The notes under the pieces are model-generated. The model did not search any database, was not told the origin of the DNA, and was given only the letters and a program-made list of their open reading frames with translations. From Natronohydrobacter sp. (GTDB taxonomy: Bacteria > Pseudomonadota > Alphaproteobacteria > Rhodobacterales > Rhodobacteraceae), in NCBI GenBank assembly GCA_020832555.1, contig JAFIEM010000001.1, positions 1-64,000 on the forward strand: a stretch of 64,000 bases of DNA, read 5' to 3'. The number at the start of each line of letters is the position of its first letter. The stretch's first letter is position 1. Made by a program: the position numbers and the translations under genes. This document shows positions 51,056 through 60,800 of this stretch, one piece after another.

Positions 51056-51891
51056 CACATCCCTATGCCCTCTCGTATCTGACAGTCCCCGGCGTGACCC
51101 CGCCCGAACAGACCTATATGGCGGCGCGCACGGGCTATGATCTGGTCAGCTATCGCCTGTTTCATCTGGGCGTCGCAGGCGAGCCGGACATCAACCCGAC
51201 TGACCCGCAGATCATCCGCGACACCAAACGCGCTTTGGCTGAAACGGGTCTGAAGTGCTTCGATATCGAATTGATGCGCATTCTGCGCGGGCTTGATCCG
51301 CGTGACTTCCTGCCTGCTTTCGAGGCCGGGGCAGAGCTTGGCGCCAGCCAAGTGATCTGTTCCGCCTGGACCGATGTGCGCAATGACCGCAAATTCATTG
51401 TCGAGACTTTCGCGGAAATCTGCGATCTGGCCGCGCCGTTCGGCCTGACGGTCAATCTGGAATTCCCGGCCTTTTCGCGGCTGACCACGCTGGAAGAGGT
51501 CGTCGACATTCTGGAACGCATAGGGCGGCGCAATCAGGGGGTGCTGGTTGACACGCTTTACATGCATTTCAACAAGGCCCCGCTTCTGGCGCTTGAACGT
51601 GTGCCGCCGGAATGGATCAATTTCCTGCATATCTGCGATGCAGATGATCTGGCCTATACGCGCGACGCCATGATCCAGACCGCCCGCGATGCCCGCCTCT
51701 ACCCCGGCGAAGGGGCCATCGACTATTGGGCGGTCAATTACCTGTTTCCCGAGCTCCCGCTCTCGATCGAATTACCGCATGCCAAGCGCATCGCGGAATT
51801 CGGGCCAGAGCAACATGCGCTGAATTGCCTGATCGCGGCCAAATCCGTGTTCGAAGGCGAGGATGCGCTTCCATCCACGGCGGCGCGATGA
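51052..51891 (+). CDS. Sugar phosphate isomerase/epimerase-type TIM barrel protein
   Basis: AP-endonuclease-2-like TIM barrel; VNLEFPAFSRLTTLEEVVDILERIG; NFLHICDADD. Confidence 0.8.
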   Translation: MTHPYALSYLTVPGVTPPEQTYMAARTGYDLVSYRLFHLGVAGEPDINPTDPQIIRDTKRALAETGLKCFDIELMRILRGLDPRDFLPAFEAGAELGASQVICSAWTDVRNDRKFIVETFAEICDLAAPFGLTVNLEFPAFSRLTTLEEVVDILERIGRRNQGVLVDTLYMHFNKAPLLALERVPPEWINFLHICDADDLAYTRDAMIQTARDARLYPGEGAIDYWAVNYLFPELPLSIELPHAKRIAEFGPEQHALNCLIAAKSVFEGEDALPSTAAR

Positions 51892-51918
51892 GGACCGCAA
51901 CACAGGAGAACTGACCAA

Positions 51919-53325
51919 ATGGCCAGAGAACTGACAGAGGCAGAGACCGCCACGGTCGATGCCATGATGGCGCGTGCGCGCGCAGCAATGGAAGAGATCA
52001 AGGATTACGATCAGGCGCGGGTCGACCGTCTGGCGCAGGCGCTTGGCTGGGCTTGCGGGAATGAAACGACCTTTCTGCGCATCGCGCAAATGGGTGTTGA
52101 TGAAAGCGGCATTGGCGACAGGGCAGGGCGCGCAGGTAAACGCTTCAAGATCCTGGGCGTGCTGCGCGATGCGCTGCGCGGCAAATCCGTGGGCGTGATC
52201 GAGGAAGACCGCGAGAAGGGCCTGACCAAGATCGCCAAACCCGCCGGCGTGATCGCAAGCCTTATCCCGACCACCAACCCCGAACTGACGCCGCCCGTGA
52301 CCGGCATCTATGCGATCAAATGCAAGGACGCGGTGATCTTCTCGCCGCATCCGCGCGCGCGCAAGACCACATTCGAGATGGTGCGCGTCATGCGCGAGAC
52401 GCTCGCCAAACTCGGCGCACCGCGTGATCTGTTCCAATGCGTCGAACACCCCTCGATCCCGATGACCGAATATCTGATGTCGCAGGCCGATCTGACCATG
52501 GCCACAGGCGGCAAGCCGATGGTGCAGGCGGCCTATTCCAGCGGCAAACCCGCCTATGGCGTGGGTGCGGGCAATGCGACGATGGTGATTGACGAAGATG
52601 CCGATATCACTGAGGCGGCGCTGAATTCGCGCTTGTCCAAGACCTCGGATTTCGGGTCGGGCTGTTCGGCGGATGGCAATCTGATCATTCATGCCAACAT
52701 CTATGACGCGATGCGCGCGGCCCTGATCGCCGAGGGCGGTTATCTCTGCTCGCCCGAAGAAAAAGCCTTGCTGGCGAAAGCGCTGTGGAAAGACGATGGC
52801 AGCCGCCGTGTCGAGACAGTTGCAATCGCCGCCCAGGCCATCGCGGAATTCGCGGGCTTCAGCATCCCCGATGACCGCAAGTTCATCATGGTCGAACAGG
52901 ATGAAATCGGGCGCGAGCACAAGTTTTCCGGCGAAAAGCTTTGCGTCGTCATGGCGCTCTATCGCGCGGCGGATTTCGACGATGCGCTGGCCAAGGTCCG
53001 CGCCATCTATGACGTGGGCGGCAAGGGCCATAGCTGCGGGATTTACTCCTTCAACGAAGACCACATCCTGCGCCATGCGATGAATGCGCCAGTCAGTCGC
53101 GTGATGGTGCGTCAGCCGCAATCCAAGGCCAATGCGGGCAGTTTCACCAACGGGATGCCGATGACCTCCAGCCTCGGTTGCGGGATCTGGGGCGGCAATA
53201 TCACGAATGAGAATGTCAGCCTGAAACACTACATGAATGTCACATGGGTCGCGCGGCCCATCCCCGAAGACCGCCCCTCGGATGCGGAACTTTTTGGCGA
53301 ATTCTACAACACAGAGGTGATGTGA
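51919..53325 (+). CDS. CoA-acylating aldehyde dehydrogenase (SauS/AcdH-like)
   Basis: KPAGVIASLIPTTNPELTPPVTGIYAIKCKDAVIFSPHPRARKTT; putative catalytic Cys in TSDFGSGCSADGN. Confidence 0.85.
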   Translation: MARELTEAETATVDAMMARARAAMEEIKDYDQARVDRLAQALGWACGNETTFLRIAQMGVDESGIGDRAGRAGKRFKILGVLRDALRGKSVGVIEEDREKGLTKIAKPAGVIASLIPTTNPELTPPVTGIYAIKCKDAVIFSPHPRARKTTFEMVRVMRETLAKLGAPRDLFQCVEHPSIPMTEYLMSQADLTMATGGKPMVQAAYSSGKPAYGVGAGNATMVIDEDADITEAALNSRLSKTSDFGSGCSADGNLIIHANIYDAMRAALIAEGGYLCSPEEKALLAKALWKDDGSRRVETVAIAAQAIAEFAGFSIPDDRKFIMVEQDEIGREHKFSGEKLCVVMALYRAADFDDALAKVRAIYDVGGKGHSCGIYSFNEDHILRHAMNAPVSRVMVRQPQSKANAGSFTNGMPMTSSLGCGIWGGNITNENVSLKHYMNVTWVARPIPEDRPSDAELFGEFYNTEVM

Positions 53326-55121
53326 TGGATGGTGCATTTCGCTCCGGCAAGACTGACCTGATGGCCCCGCAACTGGTGCGCTATCTCGAAGCGCGCGGTG
53401 TGCGCCATATTTTCGGGCTGTGCGGCCATACCAATATCGCCGTGCTCTCGGCGCTGGCCAATTCCAGCCTGCGCTTCATCAATGGCCGCCATGAACAGAT
53501 CAGCGCCCATGCCGCTGATGGTTATGCGCGCGTCACGGGGCGGGCCTCGGTCCTGTTGTCGCATCTCTCGCCCGGTCTGACCAATGCGGCGACAGGTGTG
53601 GCCAATGCCGCACTCGATTGCATCCCCATGGTGGTGATCGCAGGCGATGTGCCCAGCTACTATTACGGCAAGCACCCGCATCAGGAAGTGAACCTGCATG
53701 CTGATGCCAGCCAGTATGAAATCTACCGCCCCTTTGTGAAACGCGCCTGGCGCGTCGACACGCCTGATCTGCTGCCCGAGATTCTGGAGAAAGCCTTCAC
53801 TCTGGCCGAATCCGGCCAGCCCGGCCCGGTTCTGGTCAATGTGCCGATGGATTTCTTTTCGGCGCAGATAGACACTGCACTTTGGGCGCGTGTCAGCCAA
53901 GGCCCGCGCGCGCTGGCCAAGCCGTCGCTGGATGATGACACCGCGCGCCAGATCGTGGCGCATCTGGCTGACGCGCAGGCACCCGTCATTCATGTGGGCG
54001 GGGGCATTGCGCTGGCCCAAGCCTATGATGAATTGTGCGATTTCGTCGATCACATGCAGATCCCGGTCAGTCATTCGCTGATGGGCAAGGGCGTTCTGGC
54101 CGATGATCATCCGCTGGTTTTGGGCATGACCGGCTTCTGGGGGATGAAATTCACCAATGACACCACGCTGGCCGCCGATTGGATTCTGGCGCTCGGGACG
54201 CGGTTCAAGGAAGCGGATTGTTCCAGCTGGTATCCGGATTACACCTTCAATATTGGCGGCGACGGGTCAAAACTGATCCATATCGACATTGAACCGCAGG
54301 AAATCGGGCGCAACTACCCTGCCGAAATCGGCGCAGTGGCCGATCTGAAAGCCGCGCTGCGCGTGCTGACCCGTGTCGCGCGCGAGATGTTGCCGCAGGG
54401 TCGCAAGGCGCCGGGTCTGGCGGAAAAGATCGCCGCCGAGCGCGCCAAGTTCGCAGCGCAGAATACCGCGATGCAAAGCTCGGACGCTTTCCCGATGATG
54501 CCAGAGCGTATCCTTGCGGATCTGCGCGCCGCGATGCCCAAAGACGCCATCCTGACCTCGGATGTGGGCTGGAACAAGAATGGCGTGGCGCAGCAATTCG
54601 ACATTCTGACGCCCGGATCAATTCTGATCCCCGGCGGTTTTGCCACCATGGGTTTCGGCCCGCCTGCGGCAGTGGGTGCAAAGATCGCCGCACCCGAGCG
54701 GGTTGTGATCAGCTTGGTGGGCGATGGCGGCTTCGGGCAGAACCCGGCGGTTCTGGCCACAGCGGTTGCGGAAAATGCGCCGGTGATCTGGGTCATCATG
54801 AACAACAATGCCTATGGCACCATCGCCGGACTGCAAAAGGCGAATTACGGCCTGACCCATGGCACCACCTTCCCCCGCGCCACTGACGGCGAAGAGCAGA
54901 CACCGGATTACGCTGCCATCGCGCGGGCCTATGGCTGCGACGGCATCCGCATCCGCTCTGCCGCCGAGTTCCGTCCCGCGCTGGAGGCCGCAATCGCGAG
55001 TGGCAGGCCGACCGTGATCGACGTGGCGATGATCAACAACCCGACACCCACTTCGGGGCATTGGAACATCCTCGATATCTACTCGCCTGACGGTTCAGGC
55101 GGGCACGCAACGACGGACTGA
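53325..55121 (+). CDS. Thiamine pyrophosphate-dependent enzyme (acetolactate synthase-like)
   Basis: VRHIFGLCGHTNIAVLSAL...NGRHEQISAHAADGYARVTG; GDGGFGQNPAVLATAVAENAPVIWVIMNNNAYG. Confidence 0.9.
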   Translation: MDGAFRSGKTDLMAPQLVRYLEARGVRHIFGLCGHTNIAVLSALANSSLRFINGRHEQISAHAADGYARVTGRASVLLSHLSPGLTNAATGVANAALDCIPMVVIAGDVPSYYYGKHPHQEVNLHADASQYEIYRPFVKRAWRVDTPDLLPEILEKAFTLAESGQPGPVLVNVPMDFFSAQIDTALWARVSQGPRALAKPSLDDDTARQIVAHLADAQAPVIHVGGGIALAQAYDELCDFVDHMQIPVSHSLMGKGVLADDHPLVLGMTGFWGMKFTNDTTLAADWILALGTRFKEADCSSWYPDYTFNIGGDGSKLIHIDIEPQEIGRNYPAEIGAVADLKAALRVLTRVAREMLPQGRKAPGLAEKIAAERAKFAAQNTAMQSSDAFPMMPERILADLRAAMPKDAILTSDVGWNKNGVAQQFDILTPGSILIPGGFATMGFGPPAAVGAKIAAPERVVISLVGDGGFGQNPAVLATAVAENAPVIWVIMNNNAYGTIAGLQKANYGLTHGTTFPRATDGEEQTPDYAAIARAYGCDGIRIRSAAEFRPALEAAIASGRPTVIDVAMINNPTPTSGHWNILDIYSPDGSGGHATTD

Positions 55122-55138
55122 TTTTTGGAGTGCACGCC

Positions 55139-57007
55139 ATGAAAACCTCGATTTCGTCACTTTCGGTCTCGGATACGCTGGAAGACAAACTCGCCGCTTT
55201 TGCAGCGGCGGGTTTCGACGGGATCGAGATTTCAGAGCAGGATTTCACGGTTCAGGGCAGCACCCCGACCGAAATCGGCCAGCTTGTGCGCAGACATGGG
55301 CTGGAGGTCACTCTGCTGCAAACCACGCTCGCACTGCCCGGTATGCCCGACCTTGATCACCGCTTTTCGCAGTTGGAACGGCGCTTTGACATCATGGCGG
55401 GCCTGGATTGCAGCTTGTTGCTGCTCAAAGCACCCTCCGACCCGCAGACCCAAGGCGGCATTGACCGCATGGCCGATGATTTGCGACAGGCCGCCGAGCG
55501 GGCTGCGATCCGTGGCTTGCGCATCGGGTTCGAGGCCCGCGCGCAGGCGACCCACATTCAGGACTACCGCGACGCATGGGAAATCATCCGCCGCGCGGAT
55601 CACCCGGCGCTGGGGCTTGTGCTGGACAGCTTCCATGTGCTCGTGCGGGGCGGGTCGCCGGAAAGCATCCGCGCCATTCCTGCTGAGCGTATCTTTCACG
55701 TCCAGCTTGCCGATGCCCCGGCCACCCAGATGGATTTCGACTTCAAATCGCGTGGCTTTCGCATGTTGCCGGGCGAAGGTGATCTGCCGCTTCTGACCTT
55801 CCTGCGCGCCGTTCTGGCGACGGGCTATCGCGGCAGTTTCGGGCTGGATCTGTCGCAGGACCGCTCGCGCGCCAGCACCCGCAATCTGGCACTGGACGGC
55901 CATCGCGCGCTGATCGGGCTGGCCGATGCCGCACGGCGCAGCGAGCCGGGGCTGAAACTGGCCCTGACCGAATTTCCAGCGCCCTCGCCTGTGGAAGACG
56001 TGGCTTTCGTGGAATTCGCAGCCAGCCCCGAGCAGGCCCAAACCCTTGGCAAGATGCTCGCCTGTCTGGGATTTGCGCAAGTCGCGCGCCACAAATCCCG
56101 CGCTGTGACCCTGTGGCAGCAAAACGAGGTCCGCATCGTGGTGAACTCGGAGCCCACCGGTTACGCCCATTCCGCGCAAGTCATGCACGGAACCAGCGTC
56201 TGCGATATCGGGCTTATGGTTCCCGATGCCGCCTCTGCCGCAGCGCGCGCGGTTGCCCTTGGCGCAAGGCGATTCCACCAGACCCGGCACCCGGATGAGA
56301 TGAATATCCCCGCTGTGCGCGGCGTTGGCGGATCGGTCCTGCATTTCCTTGATCGCAAGAGCGATCTGAGCGGGGTCTGGGAGCAGGAATTCATTCCGCT
56401 GCCGCAAGAAAGCGACCTTTCAGACGCAGGCTTGCGCCGCATCGACCATCTGGCGCAGGTCATGAAACTGAACGAATTGCCGGGCTGGGCGCAGTTTTAC
56501 GCTGTCTTGTTCGATATCGACAAGGCATCCGAAACCCGCGTCGCCGATGCCGGAGGACCGGTGCGCTCGGTCGCGTTGCAAACCCGCGATGGCGCATTTC
56601 GGCTGACCTTGAATGGCGTGGACACTCATCGCACATTCGTCGGACGCTTCTTGTCAGACAGCTATGGAGCGTCGGTTCAGCACATCGCCTTCCAGACCGA
56701 TGATATTTTTGGAACGGCTCATGCCATGACAGCGACAGGTTTTGAGGCGCTTTCGATCCCAAGCTCCTACTATGATGATTTGCGCAGCAGTTTCGACCTG
56801 CCAGCCGAATTCGTCGCGCAACTTGAAGAAGCAAGCCTGCTCTATGACCGCGACACAGGTGGCGGCGAATTCTTTCAGCTCTACTCGGTCCCGCACGGTG
56901 ACGGGTTCTTTTTCGAGATTGTCGAACGCCGTAATGGGTACTCAGGTTATGGCGCACGAAATGCGCCCTACAGGACAGCGGCCTTGAAACGACTGGCCGT
57001 AGGATAA
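55139..57007 (+). CDS. Bifunctional 3-dehydroshikimate dehydratase / HPPD-like fusion (QuiC/QsuB type)
   Basis: N-terminal TIM barrel SISSLSVSDTLEDKLAAFAAAGFDGIEISEQDF plus C-terminal VOC/HPPD-like domain (VQHIAFQTDDIFGTAHAM; FFQLYSVPHGDGFFFEIVER). Confidence 0.87.
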   Translation: MKTSISSLSVSDTLEDKLAAFAAAGFDGIEISEQDFTVQGSTPTEIGQLVRRHGLEVTLLQTTLALPGMPDLDHRFSQLERRFDIMAGLDCSLLLLKAPSDPQTQGGIDRMADDLRQAAERAAIRGLRIGFEARAQATHIQDYRDAWEIIRRADHPALGLVLDSFHVLVRGGSPESIRAIPAERIFHVQLADAPATQMDFDFKSRGFRMLPGEGDLPLLTFLRAVLATGYRGSFGLDLSQDRSRASTRNLALDGHRALIGLADAARRSEPGLKLALTEFPAPSPVEDVAFVEFAASPEQAQTLGKMLACLGFAQVARHKSRAVTLWQQNEVRIVVNSEPTGYAHSAQVMHGTSVCDIGLMVPDAASAAARAVALGARRFHQTRHPDEMNIPAVRGVGGSVLHFLDRKSDLSGVWEQEFIPLPQESDLSDAGLRRIDHLAQVMKLNELPGWAQFYAVLFDIDKASETRVADAGGPVRSVALQTRDGAFRLTLNGVDTHRTFVGRFLSDSYGASVQHIAFQTDDIFGTAHAMTATGFEALSIPSSYYDDLRSSFDLPAEFVAQLEEASLLYDRDTGGGEFFQLYSVPHGDGFFFEIVERRNGYSGYGARNAPYRTAALKRLAVG

Positions 57008-57143
57008 GCCAAACCGCTCGGATCGTTGGCGGAGGGTTAACTACAGATCGCGATTTGGCACCACTCGCGCGCCCGGAGCAGCGCGGTGATCAAGGGATTT
57101 GTCGAATTGGTTTTGGCGGTCATGCCATGCGGCTTGGGTCCGT

Positions 57144-58520
57144 TCAGGGTGTCTGTTGTGCAGCTTGGCGCCGCCAAAGCGTAACTGGCAAGCCGTTTGT
57201 CGGGATCGGAGTGGGAATGTGACGCCAGTTTGGCCGGTCGGATCCCTCCATCCCTAGTTTGAACCGCCGGAGGAACTCGACGATAAATGCTTTCACCTGA
57301 ATCGTGGAAAAATGGAGCCCGATGCATTTATGCGCCCCGCCCCCGAACGGCGACCAGGCAAATTTATGCACGCGATCCTCGGCGCGGTCGGGCGTGTATC
57401 TGTCGGGATCAAAACGATCAGGATGGGGAAAAATCTCGGGGGTCATCATGACCGGACCGGGGCAGATCACAACCTTTGTGCCGCGCGGCAAATGGTGGCC
57501 CTGCCATTGGGCGTCGGCCATGACAGCGCGGGCGGTGAAGGCAGAGGGCGTAAACCGGCGCAACGCCTCGCGGTAGACACGGTTGGTCAAGTCCAGCTTC
57601 TCCAGATCCCCATAGGACAGGGGACCAACAGGCAGGTGTGCAATCTCGGCGCGAACGCTTTCCTGAAGGTGGTCATCCTGTGCGAGGGCCCAGATCATGG
57701 CGGTCAAAGCGCCCGTGACGGCGTCATGCGCCGCGATCAGAAGGAAATTGAAATGATCTATGATGTCATTGTCGGACCAGGTTTGCCCGTCTTCATTCTG
57801 CGCAATGCAAAGCTGGGAAAAGAAATCGTTGCCCCCAGTCGCTTTGCGCCTGGCAATCAATCGTCTGAAATCATCTGACAGAGATTTACGGGCCGCAACG
57901 CCGCGCCCCATTTTGGTGAAAGGCAATGGTTTGCGGATCAATGCGCTGGTCGCGGCAACTTCCTGAACAAATGCCGCGTTTATGCGCGCGACCTCGGCTG
58001 GGTCTTCGAGGCCCATGAAGACTTTTGCACCAAGACGCAGGGTCAGTTCCTTGATCGCGGGTGCGAATTTCATCTTTTCGCCTGTCGGCCACTCATCCAG
58101 CAATCGTGCGATTTCACCATTCATCAGGTGAAGATAGTTTTCCAGCACCGGTGCCCGGAACGCAGCTTGCATGACGCGCCGGTGGGCGCGGTGGTCCAGA
58201 TCATCACGGTGCAGAAGCCCACCCGAGAACAACGGGGCAAAGGCCTTCAGCCCGTGTTGCGCCGAGAAGATGTTGTCGCGGTTCAGGTACACATGTTCAA
58301 GCGCGTCGGGTCCGGCCAGAACGACCCATGTTTCGCCGAAAACACTCATGCGGAACACGTCACCAAAGCGGGCGACCTGATCAGAATAGGTGCCATAAGG
58401 GTCCAGAGCAAAACTTATGGTTTTCCCGATGAACGGGAACTTGCGCGGCCCCGGGATATGCCCCAAATGCGGGCGCGGCAGCCGGGTGCTGAGGACTGGG
58501 TCGGTTTTCAAGACGGACAT
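57144..58520 (-). CDS. Cytochrome P450
   Basis: Heme motif FGGGAHKCIG; ExxR in EALRRF; I-helix LLIAAHDAVTGALT. Confidence 0.93.
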   Translation of the reverse strand: MSVLKTDPVLSTRLPRPHLGHIPGPRKFPFIGKTISFALDPYGTYSDQVARFGDVFRMSVFGETWVVLAGPDALEHVYLNRDNIFSAQHGLKAFAPLFSGGLLHRDDLDHRAHRRVMQAAFRAPVLENYLHLMNGEIARLLDEWPTGEKMKFAPAIKELTLRLGAKVFMGLEDPAEVARINAAFVQEVAATSALIRKPLPFTKMGRGVAARKSLSDDFRRLIARRKATGGNDFFSQLCIAQNEDGQTWSDNDIIDHFNFLLIAAHDAVTGALTAMIWALAQDDHLQESVRAEIAHLPVGPLSYGDLEKLDLTNRVYREALRRFTPSAFTARAVMADAQWQGHHLPRGTKVVICPGPVMMTPEIFPHPDRFDPDRYTPDRAEDRVHKFAWSPFGGGAHKCIGLHFSTIQVKAFIVEFLRRFKLGMEGSDRPNWRHIPTPIPTNGLPVTLWRRQAAQQTP

Positions 58521-58543
58521 GCGGGTGCTTTCATGCGGCGCGT

Positions 58544-59962
58544 TCAGGATACCCGCAGGGATGTGCGGTCAATCTTCGAGTGATGGCGCTTGTCCATCGG
58601 CATGGCGGCAATATGGACGACGCGCTCGATCCCGAATTCACAGGCATGGCGTTGCCACACCGACACCTGCGCCCTGTCTCCTTCGATTACAAGGCAAGGT
58701 CCATCATCGGTCGCCATCAGGGCGCATTGGCGCACACCGGGCCATTGCCGCGCGGCGACCTCGACCGAAAAGGGATAGCCTATGCGACCGGCGACATTGA
58801 CTTCTGTTCCCATGCGGCCCAGCAACCATAAGCGGCCCTGCGCATCCAGACGGCCCGCATCACCTGTGCGGTGCCAGATTGTTGCGCCGTCACGGATCTT
58901 GTTTTGCGCGTCATGGGCCGGGTCGAGATAACCACGGTTCACATGCGCCCCGGCGACCTGAATTTCATCCGCGTCAATGCGCAGGCTGATCTCTGAAACC
59001 GGATGTCCGACCAGAAGCCCGTGTCCGCTGACCATCGCGGCGCGGTCATCCTCTGTTATGTCTGTGGCCTCCAGATGGGCGATCGGCTCTGCCTCGGTCG
59101 AGCCATAGACACAACACAGGCGCAAATCCGGTCGCACTGCGCCGAGCCGGTCAATCAGTTCGGGAAATACGGGACCACCGCCAGTAAACACCGTATGCAG
59201 CGGTGCTTCCGTTCCTGCCTGCACCAACATTTCGCATAGTGACGGGGGTACCAGCGCGCGGGTGACGTGATTTCTCTGCATCCAGTCATGCAACTGTGCC
59301 GGGTCCAGCGCGTCGAGGCGCGAGAGTTTCCAGTTCGGCAAAACCGATGTCCGCCCGCTGGCAATGTTGATGAGCACGAAGACTGGAAACGCGACCAGAT
59401 CGCGCTCAGGCTGCGCGCTGTGTAGCAGCGGCGCGATGGCATTATGCTGGGCGGCAAGAAAATCATGGCTGCGCGGAATGGCCTTTGGCATCCCTGTTGT
59501 GCCCGATGTGAAGGAGATAAGCGCGATATCCGTGCCCGCAGGCGGGGCTATGTCGCAAGAGGACGCGGCCCGTCGGTTGGGGCGCAGATGGCGCATACCC
59601 CATAATTCGGGCAAGATCCAACGCAGCAGCCCGAACAGACCAGAGCTGCAAAAGGCGCGCGGTCTGGTGGTGCGCACTGCATGGCGTAACCCGGCAAGAC
59701 CCAATGCGGGTTCTGGCAAGACCGCAGTTGCGCCAAGCGTCCAGAGCGCAGCCAGGCCAGCATAGAGGTCTGCGTCCACAGACATCGCCACCAGCACCCT
59801 GTCGCCCGCGCAAATCCCCTTGCGGTGCCACGCATTCGCAAAGCTCATACGGCGCGCATCCAGTTCGGCGAAGGTGACGGCACGACCTTTGCCGTCGATC
59901 AATGCTACTCTGTCAGGATACTGCCGAACCGCAGCCGCAAAGTCGCGCAGCAGTTCAGACAT
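58544..59962 (-). CDS. AMP-dependent synthetase/ligase (OleC-like)
   Basis: ISFTSGTTGMPKAIPRSH; YGSTEAEPIAH; HRTGDAGRLDAQGRLWLLGR; MDKRHHSKIDRTSL. Confidence 0.88.
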   Translation of the reverse strand: MSELLRDFAAAVRQYPDRVALIDGKGRAVTFAELDARRMSFANAWHRKGICAGDRVLVAMSVDADLYAGLAALWTLGATAVLPEPALGLAGLRHAVRTTRPRAFCSSGLFGLLRWILPELWGMRHLRPNRRAASSCDIAPPAGTDIALISFTSGTTGMPKAIPRSHDFLAAQHNAIAPLLHSAQPERDLVAFPVFVLINIASGRTSVLPNWKLSRLDALDPAQLHDWMQRNHVTRALVPPSLCEMLVQAGTEAPLHTVFTGGGPVFPELIDRLGAVRPDLRLCCVYGSTEAEPIAHLEATDITEDDRAAMVSGHGLLVGHPVSEISLRIDADEIQVAGAHVNRGYLDPAHDAQNKIRDGATIWHRTGDAGRLDAQGRLWLLGRMGTEVNVAGRIGYPFSVEVAARQWPGVRQCALMATDDGPCLVIEGDRAQVSVWQRHACEFGIERVVHIAAMPMDKRHHSKIDRTSLRVS

Positions 59963-60800
59963 CCCATTTCAACCCAAGCAATTCATAGCGACGAAACACC
60001 TGCCCGCCTTCCTGACGGCTGCGCTCGGCAGAGCGGTTGTCGTCATGAATCAGCGCGTGGATCATGGTCTCAAAACCCATCGCGCGGGCGGCCGAGTGAC
60101 AGGCATGCACCATATACCGCCCCGCGCCGGGCATGAAACTGGCATAGGTTTTCAGGATGACAGTTTTCGTGTCCAGTCCTTCTGCATAGTTGGGGATCGC
60201 GAACAGAAAGCCCGCCAATGTCCCGTCCGGCCTGCGCGCGAAGAAGATCAGCTCGCGCTTGAGCATGGGGATGACGGGTTTGTACATCTCAAGAAAGGCG
60301 GGTTCGGTGATGGGCGTGTAAAAGGCATTTCCTGCAAATGCCTGTGAGGACAGGACAAAGACCTCTCGAAACAGGGCGTCCGGGTCGTTGCCGTCCCAGG
60401 GCTCGACCGTGAAATCGGCCGGGGCGGGCAGGGGCGTGGGATCGTATGTCGCCAGCGACATGCGCGCCGAGAAATAGCGTGCGATGGGTTTGAATCCGGC
60501 GCTGGCAAAGATCTGCGGCTCGTGGGCGCGGTTGGCTGGTTCCATCAGAAATGCGGGCGTGTCGTCACTTTCGCTGACGAAACGATAACTGTGCCATGTG
60601 TCCCCTGCCATTGGTCCCAGAACCCTGTCGAACCCTGCATCACGCACCCGCAAGAGCGCCTGTTGCAACAACTCCGCGCCCGCTTGCGGCGATTTGAACG
60701 ACACATCTCCCAATGTCGCAGCGGGCGCACCGTCCCAATCCGGCCCGTCCATATGGATCGTCAGAGCGGCGCCATCGGTTTTCAGCGTCTCGACTGTCAC
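59955..60800 (-). CDS. GNAT-like acyltransferase protein
   Basis: C-terminal PGAGRYMVHACHSAARAMGFETMIHALIHDDNRSAERSRQEGGQVFRRYELLGLKW. GTG start overlaps the upstream stop (GTGA). Confidence 0.7.
   Translation of the reverse strand: MTVETLKTDGAALTIHMDGPDWDGAPAATLGDVSFKSPQAGAELLQQALLRVRDAGFDRVLGPMAGDTWHSYRFVSESDDTPAFLMEPANRAHEPQIFASAGFKPIARYFSARMSLATYDPTPLPAPADFTVEPWDGNDPDALFREVFVLSSQAFAGNAFYTPITEPAFLEMYKPVIPMLKRELIFFARRPDGTLAGFLFAIPNYAEGLDTKTVILKTYASFMPGAGRYMVHACHSAARAMGFETMIHALIHDDNRSAERSRQEGGQVFRRYELLGLKWDV

Noticed and set aside
51772-53337. 521-aa antisense ORF opposite the acylating ALDH
   Set aside because: Same GC-mirror artefact; the sense protein has a catalytic Cys motif and operon context.
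53325-55121. Naming the TPP enzyme IolD, Xsc or a specific decarboxylase
   Set aside because: It has general TPP-enzyme motifs, but I could not identify residues that would separate these subfamilies without an alignment.
55139-57007. Calling this gene 4-hydroxyphenylpyruvate dioxygenase for the homogentisate pathway
   Set aside because: The HPPD-like region is only the C-terminal half, fused to a dehydroshikimate-dehydratase-type TIM barrel, and it sits in the shikimate/TRAP locus about 23 kb from hmgA.
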